From: Nostoc sp. LPT
Lineage (GTDB): Bacteria > Cyanobacteriota > Cyanobacteriia > Cyanobacteriales > Nostocaceae
DNA: 34,869 nt
Assembly (NCBI RefSeq): GCF_017115165.1
Contig: NZ_JABXKF010000164.1
Span: forward strand, 1 to 34,869
Direction: 5' to 3'
A program made the translations under genes and the position numbers. Below, in pieces: positions 24,672 through 33,043 of the stretch (positions are counted from its first letter, which is position 1; every line of letters starts with the position of its first letter). Below the pieces are notes generated by a model, which saw only the letters and a program-made list of their open reading frames with translations, made no database searches and had not been told where the DNA came from.

Positions 24672-25330
24672 AAGCCAAGCCACTGCTGTTTCTCGTTGTA
24701 GAAGATCACCCGGAGGTAGCCCAAAATAACTGTGATTTTCTGAGAAAATTCGACCCCTCTGCTGTTTGTGTCATTGCCAACACTCCCCAAGAAGCACTAC
24801 AATATCTACAAATAGAGACACCAGATTTAATTGTCCTTGATTTACAATTTGTTACACCTTCTGGCTCGCAGTCAGCTAAATCTGCTTTCAAACTATTAGA
24901 GTTAATTTTTGATGCTTATTCCTCTCTAAATATCCTCATCTATAGCAGTGAACCCAGTTGGCTGATAAAACTTGTCACATCTATTAATCATCACTACGGT
25001 GGATTTGTAGTGGTGAATAAAATGGAACAGCGCAAAGCTTTTCTAGAGGGTGTTGAAAGTGCGCTGAATGGAGAATTGAAGCTGCCTAAAGAGTTACGTC
25101 AAGAATTAAACTTGAATGAGAAAGAGTTGGAAGTTCTCAGGCTTTTATGTCATGAATTCTTAACAGACCAAGCGATCGCTCATCGTCTTCACATATCGCT
25201 CAGGGCTGTTCAAAATCATATCCAACACCTGAAAGTAAAATTGGGTATCGATGAAGTTGAGCAAAAAGATATCAATTTCCGCATCGCCCTTTGTATGTCA
25301 GCACTTCAGAAAAAATTATTATCATTTTGA
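24668..25330 (+). CDS. LuxR/NarL-type response regulator
   Basis: The 220-residue protein has a receiver domain with the acidic pair E12-D13 and the phospho-acceptor D58 in DLIVLDLQ. The switch and Lys region is less canonical (FVVVNKMEQ). The C-terminal GerE-type helix-turn-helix includes ELEVLRLLCHEFLTDQAIA and RAVQNHIQHLKVKLG. It would bind DNA after phosphorylation by a NarX-type or CHASE2-type kinase. The broken kinase at 21446-22483 is of exactly that kind and 2.2 kb away on the other strand, so this is probably its orphaned partner. The leader is shared with the end of the damaged PIN gene, and the ribosome-binding site is weak. Confidence 0.88.
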   Translation: MKAKPLLFLVVEDHPEVAQNNCDFLRKFDPSAVCVIANTPQEALQYLQIETPDLIVLDLQFVTPSGSQSAKSAFKLLELIFDAYSSLNILIYSSEPSWLIKLVTSINHHYGGFVVVNKMEQRKAFLEGVESALNGELKLPKELRQELNLNEKELEVLRLLCHEFLTDQAIAHRLHISLRAVQNHIQHLKVKLGIDEVEQKDINFRIALCMSALQKKLLSF

Positions 25331-25377
25331 TTTAGGTTATGATCCTTTATCCGGTCAGCACAAATTAAGTATCTATT

Positions 25378-25872
25378 CTAATTGGCTTTAGCGTGATGAT
25401 TGTGGTTATATTCGGGAAACCAGTTTTCATCTAAAATTTGCTCTAAAGAACCAATGGGTATTAAGGGGAATATGTCAATGGAAAGTTGAGAGCGATCGCT
25501 TGCTTCTGTCCTTGCGTCTTCATAACATTGATCAAATATTTCTAAGATATAAGACTTAAGACTAGGACTATCTTTGAGTTCATCCTTAATCTCTCTACGA
25601 AATGTCCTAATTTCACCTTTCCAATGCCCTTCATTTCGCTCCCGTTCCACATTCCAGTATGTGAGCTTAAGCAGATGTTCAAAAAGTCGAATTAACAAAC
25701 TTTTCACTGTTCGCTTCTGGCTCCTGCCCATATCTTCCAACTCTTGAATTAAGTTATCTAAATCCACAGATGAAAACTGACTAGTGCGAAGTTGGTTGAT
25801 GGTTGTCCTGAGCCAAAGGTAATAATCTTGGTCGTATAAAGTCTGAGTTATTGGTTGTATTTCGATCACCAT
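25378..25872 (-). CDS. DUF29 domain protein, copy 2
   Basis: The 164-residue protein is a close paralogue of the one at 20903-21400. Both have YDXDYYLWLRTTINQLR, an intermediate GHWKGEIRTFRREIK and the same end from ASDRSQL to EYNHNHH. The C-terminal half is almost identical at the DNA level, the N-terminal half less so. Function is unknown. It converges with the response regulator, 47 bases from its stop. The two DUF29 copies bracket the most rearranged part of the window. Confidence 0.88.
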   Translation of the reverse strand: MVIEIQPITQTLYDQDYYLWLRTTINQLRTSQFSSVDLDNLIQELEDMGRSQKRTVKSLLIRLFEHLLKLTYWNVERERNEGHWKGEIRTFRREIKDELKDSPSLKSYILEIFDQCYEDARTEASDRSQLSIDIFPLIPIGSLEQILDENWFPEYNHNHHAKAN

Positions 25873-26578
25873 ACACTTGTTAAACTTCTATTATTTGTAT
25901 TTTACACTGTGTATTTTATACACCAATTTTGCTTCAGATTGTGAATATTCAGAATTGCCTCCAATCTCTCACAAAAATAAAAATACTCCCTGTGACACCA
26001 TCATAATAAAGAAAGTTGAGTTGTTGGTTGATTGATTATATAAGCGATTGGTCTGTGGGGAAATCTTCAGTTGGTGTTCCAGGTTGGGGTTCTAGCCTTG
26101 GGCTGCTAATGCTCCATACTCAGTATCCATCATGCCAAGGTTATGAATTTCAGTTAGGGTGCAATACTAGAAATATTCCTTAAGTTGGAACTAAAGCTTA
26201 CTGAAAGAATGAGGTTTTAATTTACCAAGTCACTGAGAATATACAAGATATCATTCATCAATCTCCAAATTCTCAGCCCTAGAAATTGATTATTAGTGAA
26301 GGGAAAAGATGGCTAAAAATAAAGCAACAGACATTCTTTCATTAATTAAAGCAGATAAACAGTTAGCCATAACTTGCACGTAATTAACGCTATGTGCGAC
26401 TTATTGTTAAAACCCCGCTTCCATTCCTCTCCCCGAAAGGTCGAGAGGCTTTGATTCTTTCTCCCCAACGCTAGTAGGGAAGGGGTTGGGGGTTAGGTTT
26501 GAGAGTAAAGTTGCAGATGGCGTTAATTAGGGCATTAATTAAAATTACCAAGCTATTAATTCATCATGAGGTATAAAA
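25873..26578. other. Intergenic region with decayed sequence and a MITE-like element
   Basis: The first 500 bases contain no convincing gene. A short frame at about 26310 begins MAKNKATDILSLIKADKQLA and then stops, which looks like the N-terminus of a lost gene. A MITE-like element occupies 26381-26529. A GAGG at 26568-26571 serves the next gene. Confidence 0.55.
26381..26529. repeat. MITE-like element
   Basis: The left end TAATTAACGCTATGTGCGAC (26381-26400) and the reverse complement of the right end, TAATTAACGCCATCTGCAAC, match at 17 of 20 positions. The interior is a C-rich then G-rich stretch (CCCCGCTTCC, then GGGAAGGGGTTGGGG) that can fold back. There is no coding capacity. Confidence 0.65.
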
Positions 26579-27700
26579 ATGACTGCTACAAATGATCAGC
26601 GTAAAATTCGTTATGCCGTTGTTGGTTTAGGTTGGTTTGCTCAAGAAGCCGCCTTGCCTTCCTTTGTCCACACTGAAAACTCGAAATTAGTCGCACTGGT
26701 TTCAGATGACCCCACAAAAAGCGAAGAACTGAGCAAAAAGTACGGTATTAATCATACTTACTCTTACGAGGAGTATGAGGACTGTCTGGCAAGCGGCGAG
26801 GTTGATGCAGTTTATATTGCGCTGCCCAATCACTTGCATTGTGACTACACTGTGCGGGCTGCCAATCAAGCAATTCATGTGTTATGTGAAAAGCCAATGG
26901 CAGTAACAGAAGAAGAGTGTGAGGTAATGATTAAAGCTGCCGATGACAATAATGTGAAGCTGATGATTGCCTACCGCTTACATTTAGAAGAAGCCAATTT
27001 ACAAGCAGTCGAAATTTTGCGCTCAAAGCAAATTGGTGAACCACGAATTTTCAACTCGGTTTTTACTCAGCAAGTGGAAGAAGGCAATATTCGTTTACAA
27101 GATGCCACAGGTGGTGGCACGCTCTATGATATTGGCATCTACTGCATTAATGCTGCACGTTACCTATTTCAAGATGAACCAATTGAAGTATTTGCTGTAG
27201 CTGCCAGTAAGGGAGAAGAACGCTTTAGCGAAGTGGAAGAAATGACTAGCGTCATCTTGCGTTTCCCTAATGAGCGATTGGCAACATTTACCTGTAGCTT
27301 TGGAGGGGCAAGTGTTTCGAGCTATCAGATTGTGGGTACTCAAGGCGATTTGCGAGTAGAATCTGCTTATGCTTGGCAGGGAGAACTGAAGCACTACCTG
27401 ACAATTAATGGTGAAACCCAAGAGCGAACTTTTGAGGATCGCGATCAATTAGCAGCTGAATTTACCTACTTCTCTGATTGTATTCTGCAAGATAAAGAGC
27501 CAGAGCCATCTGGAACGGAAGGGTTGATTGATGTTAGTATTATTCAAGCACTTTATCAGTCAATTGAAACTGGTCAACCTGTGCAGATAAAAACTCGCGA
27601 TCGCCATCAACGTCCCACATCGGCTCAAAGTATTGAGCGTCCTCCTGTTGAGGAGACACCAGACTTGATTAATGCTGCTGCACCTTCTAGCGAGTCATAA
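26579..27700 (+). CDS. Gfo/Idh/MocA family oxidoreductase
   Basis: The 373-residue protein binds NAD(P) through the N-terminal Rossmann fold (VVGLGWFAQEA, 14-24). The hallmark EKP motif is at 104-106 (VLCEKPMAVT), where Lys takes part in catalysis. The C-terminal alpha/beta domain has GGGTLYDIGIYCINAARYLF, which supplies the conserved Asp and the substrate-side residues. It resembles glucose-fructose oxidoreductase and related sugar dehydrogenases; the sugar cannot be named. A hydrophilic tail of about 25 residues (PPVEETPDLINAAAPSSES) follows the fold. GAGG at 26568-26571 supports the start. No partner gene is nearby. Confidence 0.9.
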   Translation: MTATNDQRKIRYAVVGLGWFAQEAALPSFVHTENSKLVALVSDDPTKSEELSKKYGINHTYSYEEYEDCLASGEVDAVYIALPNHLHCDYTVRAANQAIHVLCEKPMAVTEEECEVMIKAADDNNVKLMIAYRLHLEEANLQAVEILRSKQIGEPRIFNSVFTQQVEEGNIRLQDATGGGTLYDIGIYCINAARYLFQDEPIEVFAVAASKGEERFSEVEEMTSVILRFPNERLATFTCSFGGASVSSYQIVGTQGDLRVESAYAWQGELKHYLTINGETQERTFEDRDQLAAEFTYFSDCILQDKEPEPSGTEGLIDVSIIQALYQSIETGQPVQIKTRDRHQRPTSAQSIERPPVEETPDLINAAAPSSES

Positions 27701-27830
27701 GGTAGCTTTAAAATATCCTTGACCAAATAATATCAGCTTGGTGAGACAAGTTGCTCTGAGTAACTGGTTAAAGGTGGGGAAACTTCCGCCATCGTGTACT
27801 ACTGATGTTATAGCGATCGCTCAATAAAAA

Positions 27831-27890
27831 AGGCAGATAAATCACTGTCGGTTCAAGTAAAATTACTGCCGACAACGATCTATTCTGCCT
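27831..27890. terminator. Two-tier stem between convergent genes
   Basis: AGGCAGA (27831-27837) pairs with TCTGCCT (27884-27890), and inside it TGTCGG (27846-27851) pairs with CCGACA (27869-27874). The A-rich flank before it would act as a T-tract on the minus strand. It lies between the oxidoreductase stop and the gdhA stop and could end both transcripts. Confidence 0.5.
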
Positions 27891-27911
27891 CATGAATAAA
27901 ACTAAAACAAA

Positions 27912-29201
27912 CTAAGGATAAAGACCTCTGTCAGTTAGTGCCTGCGCGACTCTACCTACCCCCAGTGTGTAAGCTGCTAACCTTAAAGAAATTTGCCGCA
28001 CCTCCGACTGATGAATCACCTTGCGGTACGCTTGTACGATTAAATATTCCATTTCGCGGTTGACACGCTCCTCATCCCAAAATACGTAAGACAGACCCTG
28101 CACCCACTCTAAATAACTGACTACTACACCGCCAGCATTTGCCAAAATATCGGGTAGCACTGTCACACCCCGCGCCTCTAACGCCAAGTTAGCCTCAAGA
28201 GTAAGCGGGCCGTTAGCTGCTTCTGCTACAATCTGCGCCTGCACCTGATTCACATTTTCTTCAGTGATTTGGTTCTCCAAAGCCGCTGGTATTAAGACAT
28301 CACAGGGTAAAGTTAATAAATCTGCATTGCTAATTGGTACAGATTGTGGGAAACCCACAATACTCTTGCGATTTTCAGCGGCGTAGACTTTCAACTTGGG
28401 AATATCAAGACCGACTTCAGAGAATATTCCCCCAGCACTAGTTGAAACCGCGATAATTTTCGCGCCTGCTTCATATAATAATTCTGCTGCGGCACAGCCG
28501 ACGTTACTGAAACCCTGAATAGCTACTCGCACTCCTGCCAAGGATTTACCTCGATCTGCTAGCGCCTCACGTACAGTAATCATCACGCCACGTCCAGTTG
28601 CCATTTCTCTTCCCAGAGAACCACCAATTGAAAGGGGTTTTCCAGTTACAACTCCTGGTACAGCATGACCAATATTTACAGAGTAAGTATCCATCATCCA
28701 AGCCATCTCACGAGCAGAAGTACCCATATCTGGCGCAGGAATATCTACGGAAGGCCCAATATCTTTAATCAACTCACTGATATAACGGCGGCTGATTCGC
28801 TCTAATTCGCCAACACTGTAGCGTTTGGGATCTATAGCAATGCCACCCTTCCCACCACCGTAAGGAATACCTAACAAGGCACATTTCCAGGTCATCAGCA
28901 TTGCTAAAGCGGATACTTCCCGCAGTGTCACAGCCGGATGGTAACGAATTCCACCCTTATATGGGCCTAAGACATCAGAGTGCTGTACGCGGTGTCCAGC
29001 GAGAACCTGTATTTCCCCATCATCTAACTTCACGGGAATGGAAACCGTGACAACCTTACGCGGGTGGCTGAGAATTTCCAGCAAACCCTGATTTAAATTT
29101 AATTCTTTAGCTGCCGCCTCTAAGTAGCTACAGGCTTGGTCAAATGGGCATATATGCGCTGGAGAAGCAGGTTCTGTCAGCAATAGAGATTTTGAAATCA
29201 T
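27912..29201 (-). CDS. gdhA: Glutamate dehydrogenase (Glu/Leu/Phe/Val dehydrogenase family)
   Basis: The enzyme interconverts 2-oxoglutarate plus ammonium and glutamate with NAD(P)H. The 429-residue protein has the substrate-binding KGGIRYHP (82-89) and K106 (MTWKCAL), catalytic Lys in PYGGGKGG (113-120), APDMGT near 156, and the coenzyme fold around GFSNVG (230-235). Length and motifs fit the hexameric short form. The family also contains leucine and phenylalanine dehydrogenases, but those are shorter and the retained motifs favour glutamate. AGGAG lies about eight bases before the ATG. It is flanked by a two-tier stem on its 3' side and a 1-kb gap on its 5' side, so it is transcribed alone. 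Confidence 0.9.
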   Translation of the reverse strand: MISKSLLLTEPASPAHICPFDQACSYLEAAAKELNLNQGLLEILSHPRKVVTVSIPVKLDDGEIQVLAGHRVQHSDVLGPYKGGIRYHPAVTLREVSALAMLMTWKCALLGIPYGGGKGGIAIDPKRYSVGELERISRRYISELIKDIGPSVDIPAPDMGTSAREMAWMMDTYSVNIGHAVPGVVTGKPLSIGGSLGREMATGRGVMITVREALADRGKSLAGVRVAIQGFSNVGCAAAELLYEAGAKIIAVSTSAGGIFSEVGLDIPKLKVYAAENRKSIVGFPQSVPISNADLLTLPCDVLIPAALENQITEENVNQVQAQIVAEAANGPLTLEANLALEARGVTVLPDILANAGGVVVSYLEWVQGLSYVFWDEERVNREMEYLIVQAYRKVIHQSEVRQISLRLAAYTLGVGRVAQALTDRGLYP

Positions 29202-29511
29202 AAAACTTTCTCCTAATCACGGTATCTTTACGAACCGGATCTCATCTGTACTTAAGCTTATCCTTTTTTTTGGAAAAATAACGGTTTTGTAGTTTTTGTT
29301 ACAGTTTTATATTGTATATCCTGCTGTGTGTGCAAAGCAGTATACGGACTAATACATTCACTCTAGACAATTTAGATTTTCTCTAGTTCGCCCAGTTTCT
29401 CGGATGTTGAAATTGCTTCATATTGTCATCAACCTAAGAAACCTAGCCTTCAACTGGAGTGGTTTTTACCTCCTTATCTTTAACCCGAACTCAGGTTGGT
29501 TATGATCGCCT

Positions 29512-29534
29512 TATCTGGCGGAATCCGCCAGATA
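29512..29534. repeat. Perfect 11-bp inverted repeat
   Basis: TATCTGGCGGA (29512-29522) and TCCGCCAGATA (29524-29534) flank a single A. No adjacent gene start explains it. Confidence 0.8.
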
Positions 29535-29564
29535 GCTCAATGGCTGCGATCGCTCTCCATAAAT

Positions 29565-29590
29565 AAAGGCGATCGCACTCAGTCGCCTTT
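29565..29590. terminator. HIP1-containing hairpin
   Basis: AAAGGCGA (29565-29572) pairs with TCGCCTTT (29583-29590) over a ten-base loop, followed by further T. It is terminator-like but stands more than 300 bases from any gene end. Confidence 0.45.
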
Positions 29591-29660
29591 TCCTGTAAGA
29601 AATTGATCGCTTCCCTAGTTTGATCCAGCCTGTGGTTCTGGTGCATTTGTTCTAGGAGAG

Positions 29661-29683
29661 TAGTTTACTGCTGTAGGCATCGC
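29661..29683 (-). repeat. Reverse-strand copy of the 18-bp module
   Basis: Read on the minus strand the sequence is GCGAT followed by GCCTACAGCAGTAAACTA, then CTC where CGC would be expected. It differs from the array consensus at two positions and shows the family is not confined to the arrays. Confidence 0.75.
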
Positions 29684-29790
29684 TTCGCACCGTTGATTGC
29701 CTCTTCCTCTAAAGTTGCTATGAAAGGCTTTGCCTGCGATGAGAATTGGCTTGTTAGCTGCCGATGATGTAGGCTTTGACAAAATCTATA

Positions 29791-29825
29791 AAAAAGGCGA
29801 TCGCACTGTGATGCGATCGCTTTTT
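29791..29825. terminator. Terminator-like HIP1 inverted repeat
   Basis: A left arm AAAAAGGCGATCGCA and a right arm TGCGATCGCTTTTT pair except for one bulged G, around a six-base loop (CTGTGA). The A and T tracts make it terminator-like in both directions. No recognised gene ends here, although a 42-codon frame ends at 29846 on the minus strand. Confidence 0.5.
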
Positions 29826-29845
29826 GATCTAGTTTGAACGAAAAA

Positions 29846-29974
29846 TCATCGTTTCAGGCACTTGAAATAATCGAATGTACAAAAAGCCTTGCAATATCGT
29901 ACGCCTGGGAAAACTTCCTCTCTTAAGTGAATTGCTTGCTCCAAGGTTGCTATCGATAATGATTCAATGTACAT
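29846..29974 (-). pseudogene. Small degenerate frame of 42 codons
   Basis: The minus-strand frame starts MYIESLSIATLEQAI, continues HLREEVFPGVRYCKAF and ends in TGA. About 140 bases downstream on the same strand a second, shorter text IATLEEEAINGAKRC appears, ending in the reverse copy of the 18-bp module. The shared IATLE suggests two decayed copies of one small gene or repeat. I do not recognise the family, and coding is uncertain. Confidence 0.3.
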
Positions 29975-29997
29975 AGCACTAGTCAGCCCCTGCGGGG

Positions 29998-30031
29998 AAG
30001 TCAAAAGTCAAAAGTCAAAAGTTAAAAGTAA
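29998..30031. repeat. Heptamer STRR
   Basis: AAAAGTC is repeated about three times, then varies to AAAAGTT and AAAAGTA. It is the same class of repeat as the others in the window but of a different unit. Confidence 0.75.
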
Positions 30032-30217
30032 CAACCCCATAAATAAATTTTGGGGCTTGTACCTTTTTCTTTCTAGTCACTCAAACTTAAAGTAGCCATA
30101 CCTATATCTAGGCTACGATCTCAATTAAGCTGTAAATTTTTCGGTGAGCAGGCAGACTTAAGTGGGAACCATTATTGCTGCCATTCTCTCTCTTCATCCC
30201 GAAGAACTAATTTTACC

Positions 30218-30742
30218 CTAGCTTTCATACCTAATTTGCTTTTCCTCTTTGAGTTTGTTTTTTTTCCTAGTTGAGCATGGCACCAAATCGAAACGAAAGA
30301 CGAGCAAGTCCTGAATCTGAATGCTGTTTTCGTAACTTGGCTCAGGTAAATACCAAAAGTAGTCCTGGCGCACATGATCCATCCGAAATCCGCACTTTTG
30401 ATAAAAAGCAATGTTGGCGATACTTGAATTAGACGTGCCGACGAGCATCTGCTTCTTGCCGCGTTGCTTCGCCTCTTGAATCAACCAAGCAACGAACTCC
30501 TTACCTAAACCCTGCCTTTGAAACTCACGGGCTATACCAAGTTCCATAATTTCGCAGGGGTCGCTGCGCCATTTCATCGTTGCTGCACCAACCAAGTGTT
30601 CGCTGTCGTCCATGCGATATACAGCATCAACGAGGTTGGCAAGTCCCCATCGCAGTGCACGCTCCGATTGTTCTGCCAACAGTAGTATCGGAATCAGCGC
30701 TTCAAGTTCGTCGTCACGAGCTTGTCGAATAGCAATCGCCAT
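30218..30742 (-). CDS. GNAT family N-acetyltransferase
   Basis: The 174-residue protein has the GNAT fold. The acetyl-CoA binding motif is in IMELGIAREFQRQGLGKEF, with QRQGLGK as the pyrophosphate loop, then ANIAFYQKCGF as the later helix. The acceptor could be a small amine, antibiotic or protein; sequence does not decide it. A Lys-rich tail (TRKKNKLKEEKQ) of about 15 residues lies beyond the usual fold and may be an extension after a shifted stop. It is not obviously in an operon: about 100 bases and a convergent-free gap separate it from the ketoacyl synthase upstream on the same strand. Confidence 0.85.
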   Translation of the reverse strand: MAIAIRQARDDELEALIPILLLAEQSERALRWGLANLVDAVYRMDDSEHLVGAATMKWRSDPCEIMELGIAREFQRQGLGKEFVAWLIQEAKQRGKKQMLVGTSNSSIANIAFYQKCGFRMDHVRQDYFWYLPEPSYENSIQIQDLLVFRFDLVPCSTRKKNKLKEEKQIRYES

Positions 30743-30846
30743 TCATATTCCCTTTTAATCACAATTTATTTTTCAAAACTATAGTACCAAGTTGAATTAA
30801 TCGATATAAACCAGGAAAAAGTAAATTAATCATTCAATACAAGTTT

Positions 30847-32016
30847 TTACCTTGCTAACGCGATCGCAGCATTCTGTCCTCCAAAGCCAAAACTCAAACA
30901 TAATACCTGTCGAATTTTACTTAGACGTGCTGCTGTGACGATATCTAAATCAAACTCTGGCTGCTGCAATCCTAAACAAGGTGGTAATATTTGATGCTTT
31001 AGCGCCATGAGAGAAAAAGCTACACCTAAAGCTCCAGAGGCCCCTAGTGTATGACCTGTGCTTCCCTTGGTGGAACTAACTGCTACGCCTTCGGGAAACA
31101 AACGCTGGATTACCATACTTTCCATCTGGTCATTTAGCTGGGTAGCTGTGCCATGAGCATGAATGTAATCAATATCGCCTGGTAATAGACAACTACGTTC
31201 TAGACATTGTTTGATAGCAGCGATCGCACTTTTACCTTCAGGTTCTGGTGAATTACTATGATATGCGTCGTTAGTTAAGCCGAAACCGAGAATTTCACCA
31301 TACACTTTTGCTTGACGCTGCTTTGCAAACTCTGCTGATTCTAAGACAAACACAGCCGCGCCTTCACCCAACACTAAGCCTTCCCGATGTAAATCAAAGG
31401 GATAAGCTCCAGTTTTCGCCAAAGCACCCATCTGCTGAAATCCAGCTAAAGTTAGGGGTGTAATCGGTGCTTCCACTGCACCTGCGATCGCTTGTTGACA
31501 TTGCCCAGTTTGTATAAGTAAAGCTGCTTGGGCAATAGACCAACTTCCAGTAGCACAAGCTGCCATCGGTGCCAAAACTATCCCCGATGCACCGATTTGC
31601 CTGGTAGCTGCGATCGCATTCATCTGAGGTAATCTATCTAGCCAATTTCCAAAAGAGGACAGAGACACACGGGGAGACGGGGAAATTTGCCGCATCTTTG
31701 CATCTCCATACATTTGCCTTGCCAGCATTTCCCAAGACGCTTGATAAGAACGACTCGATCCAATGACTACAGCACAATCAGCTAAAGGTGGAACTAAGCC
31801 AGCATCTTGCAAAGCAGAAGCAACAACCATCTGAGTTAACATTGTCAACTCAGATGGTTGTTGATTAATCAAACCTAGAGGAAGTGGTGTAAGTTCTGGA
31901 AATGGTTGATGTAATCGAATTCCAGATTTACCTGCCAGCAAATTTTGCCAACTATCCTCTAAGCTTCCACCTAAAGCGGAAATTAAACCAATACCTGTGA
32001 CTACAACCTTCAGCAA
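30847..32016 (-). CDS. Beta-ketoacyl-ACP synthase (FabF-like)
   Basis: The enzyme condenses malonyl-ACP with an acyl chain. The catalytic Cys is in MAACATGSWS (C154), the two His are in HAHGTATQ (H288) and STGHTLGASG (H322), and K317 is in SSTKGS. At 389 residues it is a little shorter than housekeeping FabF (about 415), so it may be a paralogue for a special fatty acid or polyketide-like product. The start is a TTG at 32014-32016: no ATG occurs in frame before the stop upstream. The leader is a heptamer repeat with no ribosome-binding site on this strand. The lipoprotein cyclophilin is 86 bases upstream on the same strand. Confidence 0.88.
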   Translation of the reverse strand: MLKVVVTGIGLISALGGSLEDSWQNLLAGKSGIRLHQPFPELTPLPLGLINQQPSELTMLTQMVVASALQDAGLVPPLADCAVVIGSSRSYQASWEMLARQMYGDAKMRQISPSPRVSLSSFGNWLDRLPQMNAIAATRQIGASGIVLAPMAACATGSWSIAQAALLIQTGQCQQAIAGAVEAPITPLTLAGFQQMGALAKTGAYPFDLHREGLVLGEGAAVFVLESAEFAKQRQAKVYGEILGFGLTNDAYHSNSPEPEGKSAIAAIKQCLERSCLLPGDIDYIHAHGTATQLNDQMESMVIQRLFPEGVAVSSTKGSTGHTLGASGALGVAFSLMALKHQILPPCLGLQQPEFDLDIVTAARLSKIRQVLCLSFGFGGQNAAIALAR

Positions 32017-32018
32017 TT

Positions 32019-32102
32019 TAGGAGTTAAAAATTAGGAGTTAAAAGTTAGGAGTTAGGAGTTCTTTTATTACTTCCCCTGCTCCTCTTCTCCCCCTGCTCC
32101 TC
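32019..32102. repeat. Heptamer STRR between the cyclophilin and ketoacyl synthase genes
   Basis: Units TAGGAGT and TAAAAAT/TAAAAGT alternate from about 32019 to 32062, followed by C-rich units CCCCTGCTCC. The repeat fills essentially the whole 86-base gap and directly abuts the TTG start of the ketoacyl synthase. Confidence 0.85.
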
Positions 32103-32888
32103 CTACTTTCCGGGTGTTTTCAGATTTTCAGCACCTTGGGTGACTTTAGCAGAGTCAATGCGATCGCCTTGCTGAATTTTGTTTACTACATCAAAGCCTT
32201 GAGTGACATTGCCAAACACGGCGTAGTTACCATCCAAAAACGCTAGATCCGCTAAAGCAAAGTAAAACTGGGCAGAAGCAGAGTCTGGTGGTTGCGATCG
32301 CGCCATTGCTACTGCACCCTGTTTATGGGGTAATACGACGGGTTGAGCAGTAGCATCAAATGGTTTATTGTAAATCGGAATATCTGAACCTTTGGGCTTA
32401 ACTTCTAAAGGTATATAACGAGCATTTCCCGTTTTTGGGTCAATATAGCTACCTGTTCCTAGTCTATCTGCTGGAACTTTCGGGTCTTTGCTTTGAGGAT
32501 CGCCCCCTTGAACTACAAACGGTTGGGGTTCGCGCACAACTCGATGGAAAGCTAAACCATCGTACACACCCTTTTGCACTAAATCTACGAAGTTGCCGGC
32601 TGTAATAGGGGCATTAGTGCCGTCTACTTCGATAGTAATCGGCGAACCTTTAACCGTGATTACCACAGTAGCCTTGCCTTCGAGGCGCGGTAAATCTGCT
32701 AGTCCAGGAATACTCTCACTACTAGTTTGAGATACAGATGTTGCTTCAGTAGTCGTCTGGGTAGTCGAGGTAGCTATCGAGGTTGGAGAAGACGTATTAG
32801 AAGCGAGTTGCTGTGTTGAACATCCTCCCGACATTAAGGCACTAATAATCACAAGAGAAAGCAAAAATTGTGAAATTTTTAACCGCAT
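32103..32888 (-). CDS. Lipoprotein cyclophilin-type peptidyl-prolyl isomerase
   Basis: The 261-residue protein starts with a lipoprotein signal peptide whose lipobox ends SGGC, with lipidated C23, so it is probably anchored outside the cytoplasmic membrane. A Ser/Thr-rich linker (about 24-65) leads to the cyclophilin domain. That domain has GNFVDLVQKGVYDGLAFHRVV, FVVQGGDPQ, and a catalytic-pocket stretch ending VAMARSQPPDSASAQFYFAL. It catalyses cis-trans isomerisation of X-Pro bonds in exported proteins. The domain spans about 75-255, and the C-terminus is normal. It precedes the ketoacyl synthase on the same strand. Confidence 0.92.
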   Translation of the reverse strand: MRLKISQFLLSLVIISALMSGGCSTQQLASNTSSPTSIATSTTQTTTEATSVSQTSSESIPGLADLPRLEGKATVVITVKGSPITIEVDGTNAPITAGNFVDLVQKGVYDGLAFHRVVREPQPFVVQGGDPQSKDPKVPADRLGTGSYIDPKTGNARYIPLEVKPKGSDIPIYNKPFDATAQPVVLPHKQGAVAMARSQPPDSASAQFYFALADLAFLDGNYAVFGNVTQGFDVVNKIQQGDRIDSAKVTQGAENLKTPGK

Positions 32889-32943
32889 TGCCTGTTACCG
32901 ATTTAACCAGAGTATATTATCGTTTTGAGGGGCATTGGCATAA

Positions 32944-33043
32944 GAGGCAGAGGGGCAGTGAGCTGGGAGCAGAGGGGAAAGAGGTTACTTTTATTCTTTC
33001 CCTTGCCCCCTGCCCCTGCTCCCCCTTTTCTTCCCTCACTCCC
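32944..33043. repeat. Inverted heptamer STRR blocks
   Basis: A G-rich block (GAGGCAG, AGGGGCA, GGGAGCA) to about 32984 faces a C-rich block (CCCCCTGCCCCTGCTCCC) from about 33004. They could pair into a long stem-loop. It lies between the ycf4 stop and the cyclophilin start, so it could end ycf4 transcripts. Confidence 0.75.

Larger units (their letters stand above)
29202..30217. other. Long intergenic region with hairpins and repeats
   Basis: About 1 kb lies between gdhA and the acetyltransferase. It contains a perfect palindrome (29512-29534), two HIP1-type hairpins (29565-29590 and 29791-29825), a reverse-strand copy of the 18-bp module (about 29661-29683), a 42-codon reverse-strand frame (29846-29974), and a heptamer run AAAAGTC (29998-30031). 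No larger gene is supported. Confidence 0.6.
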
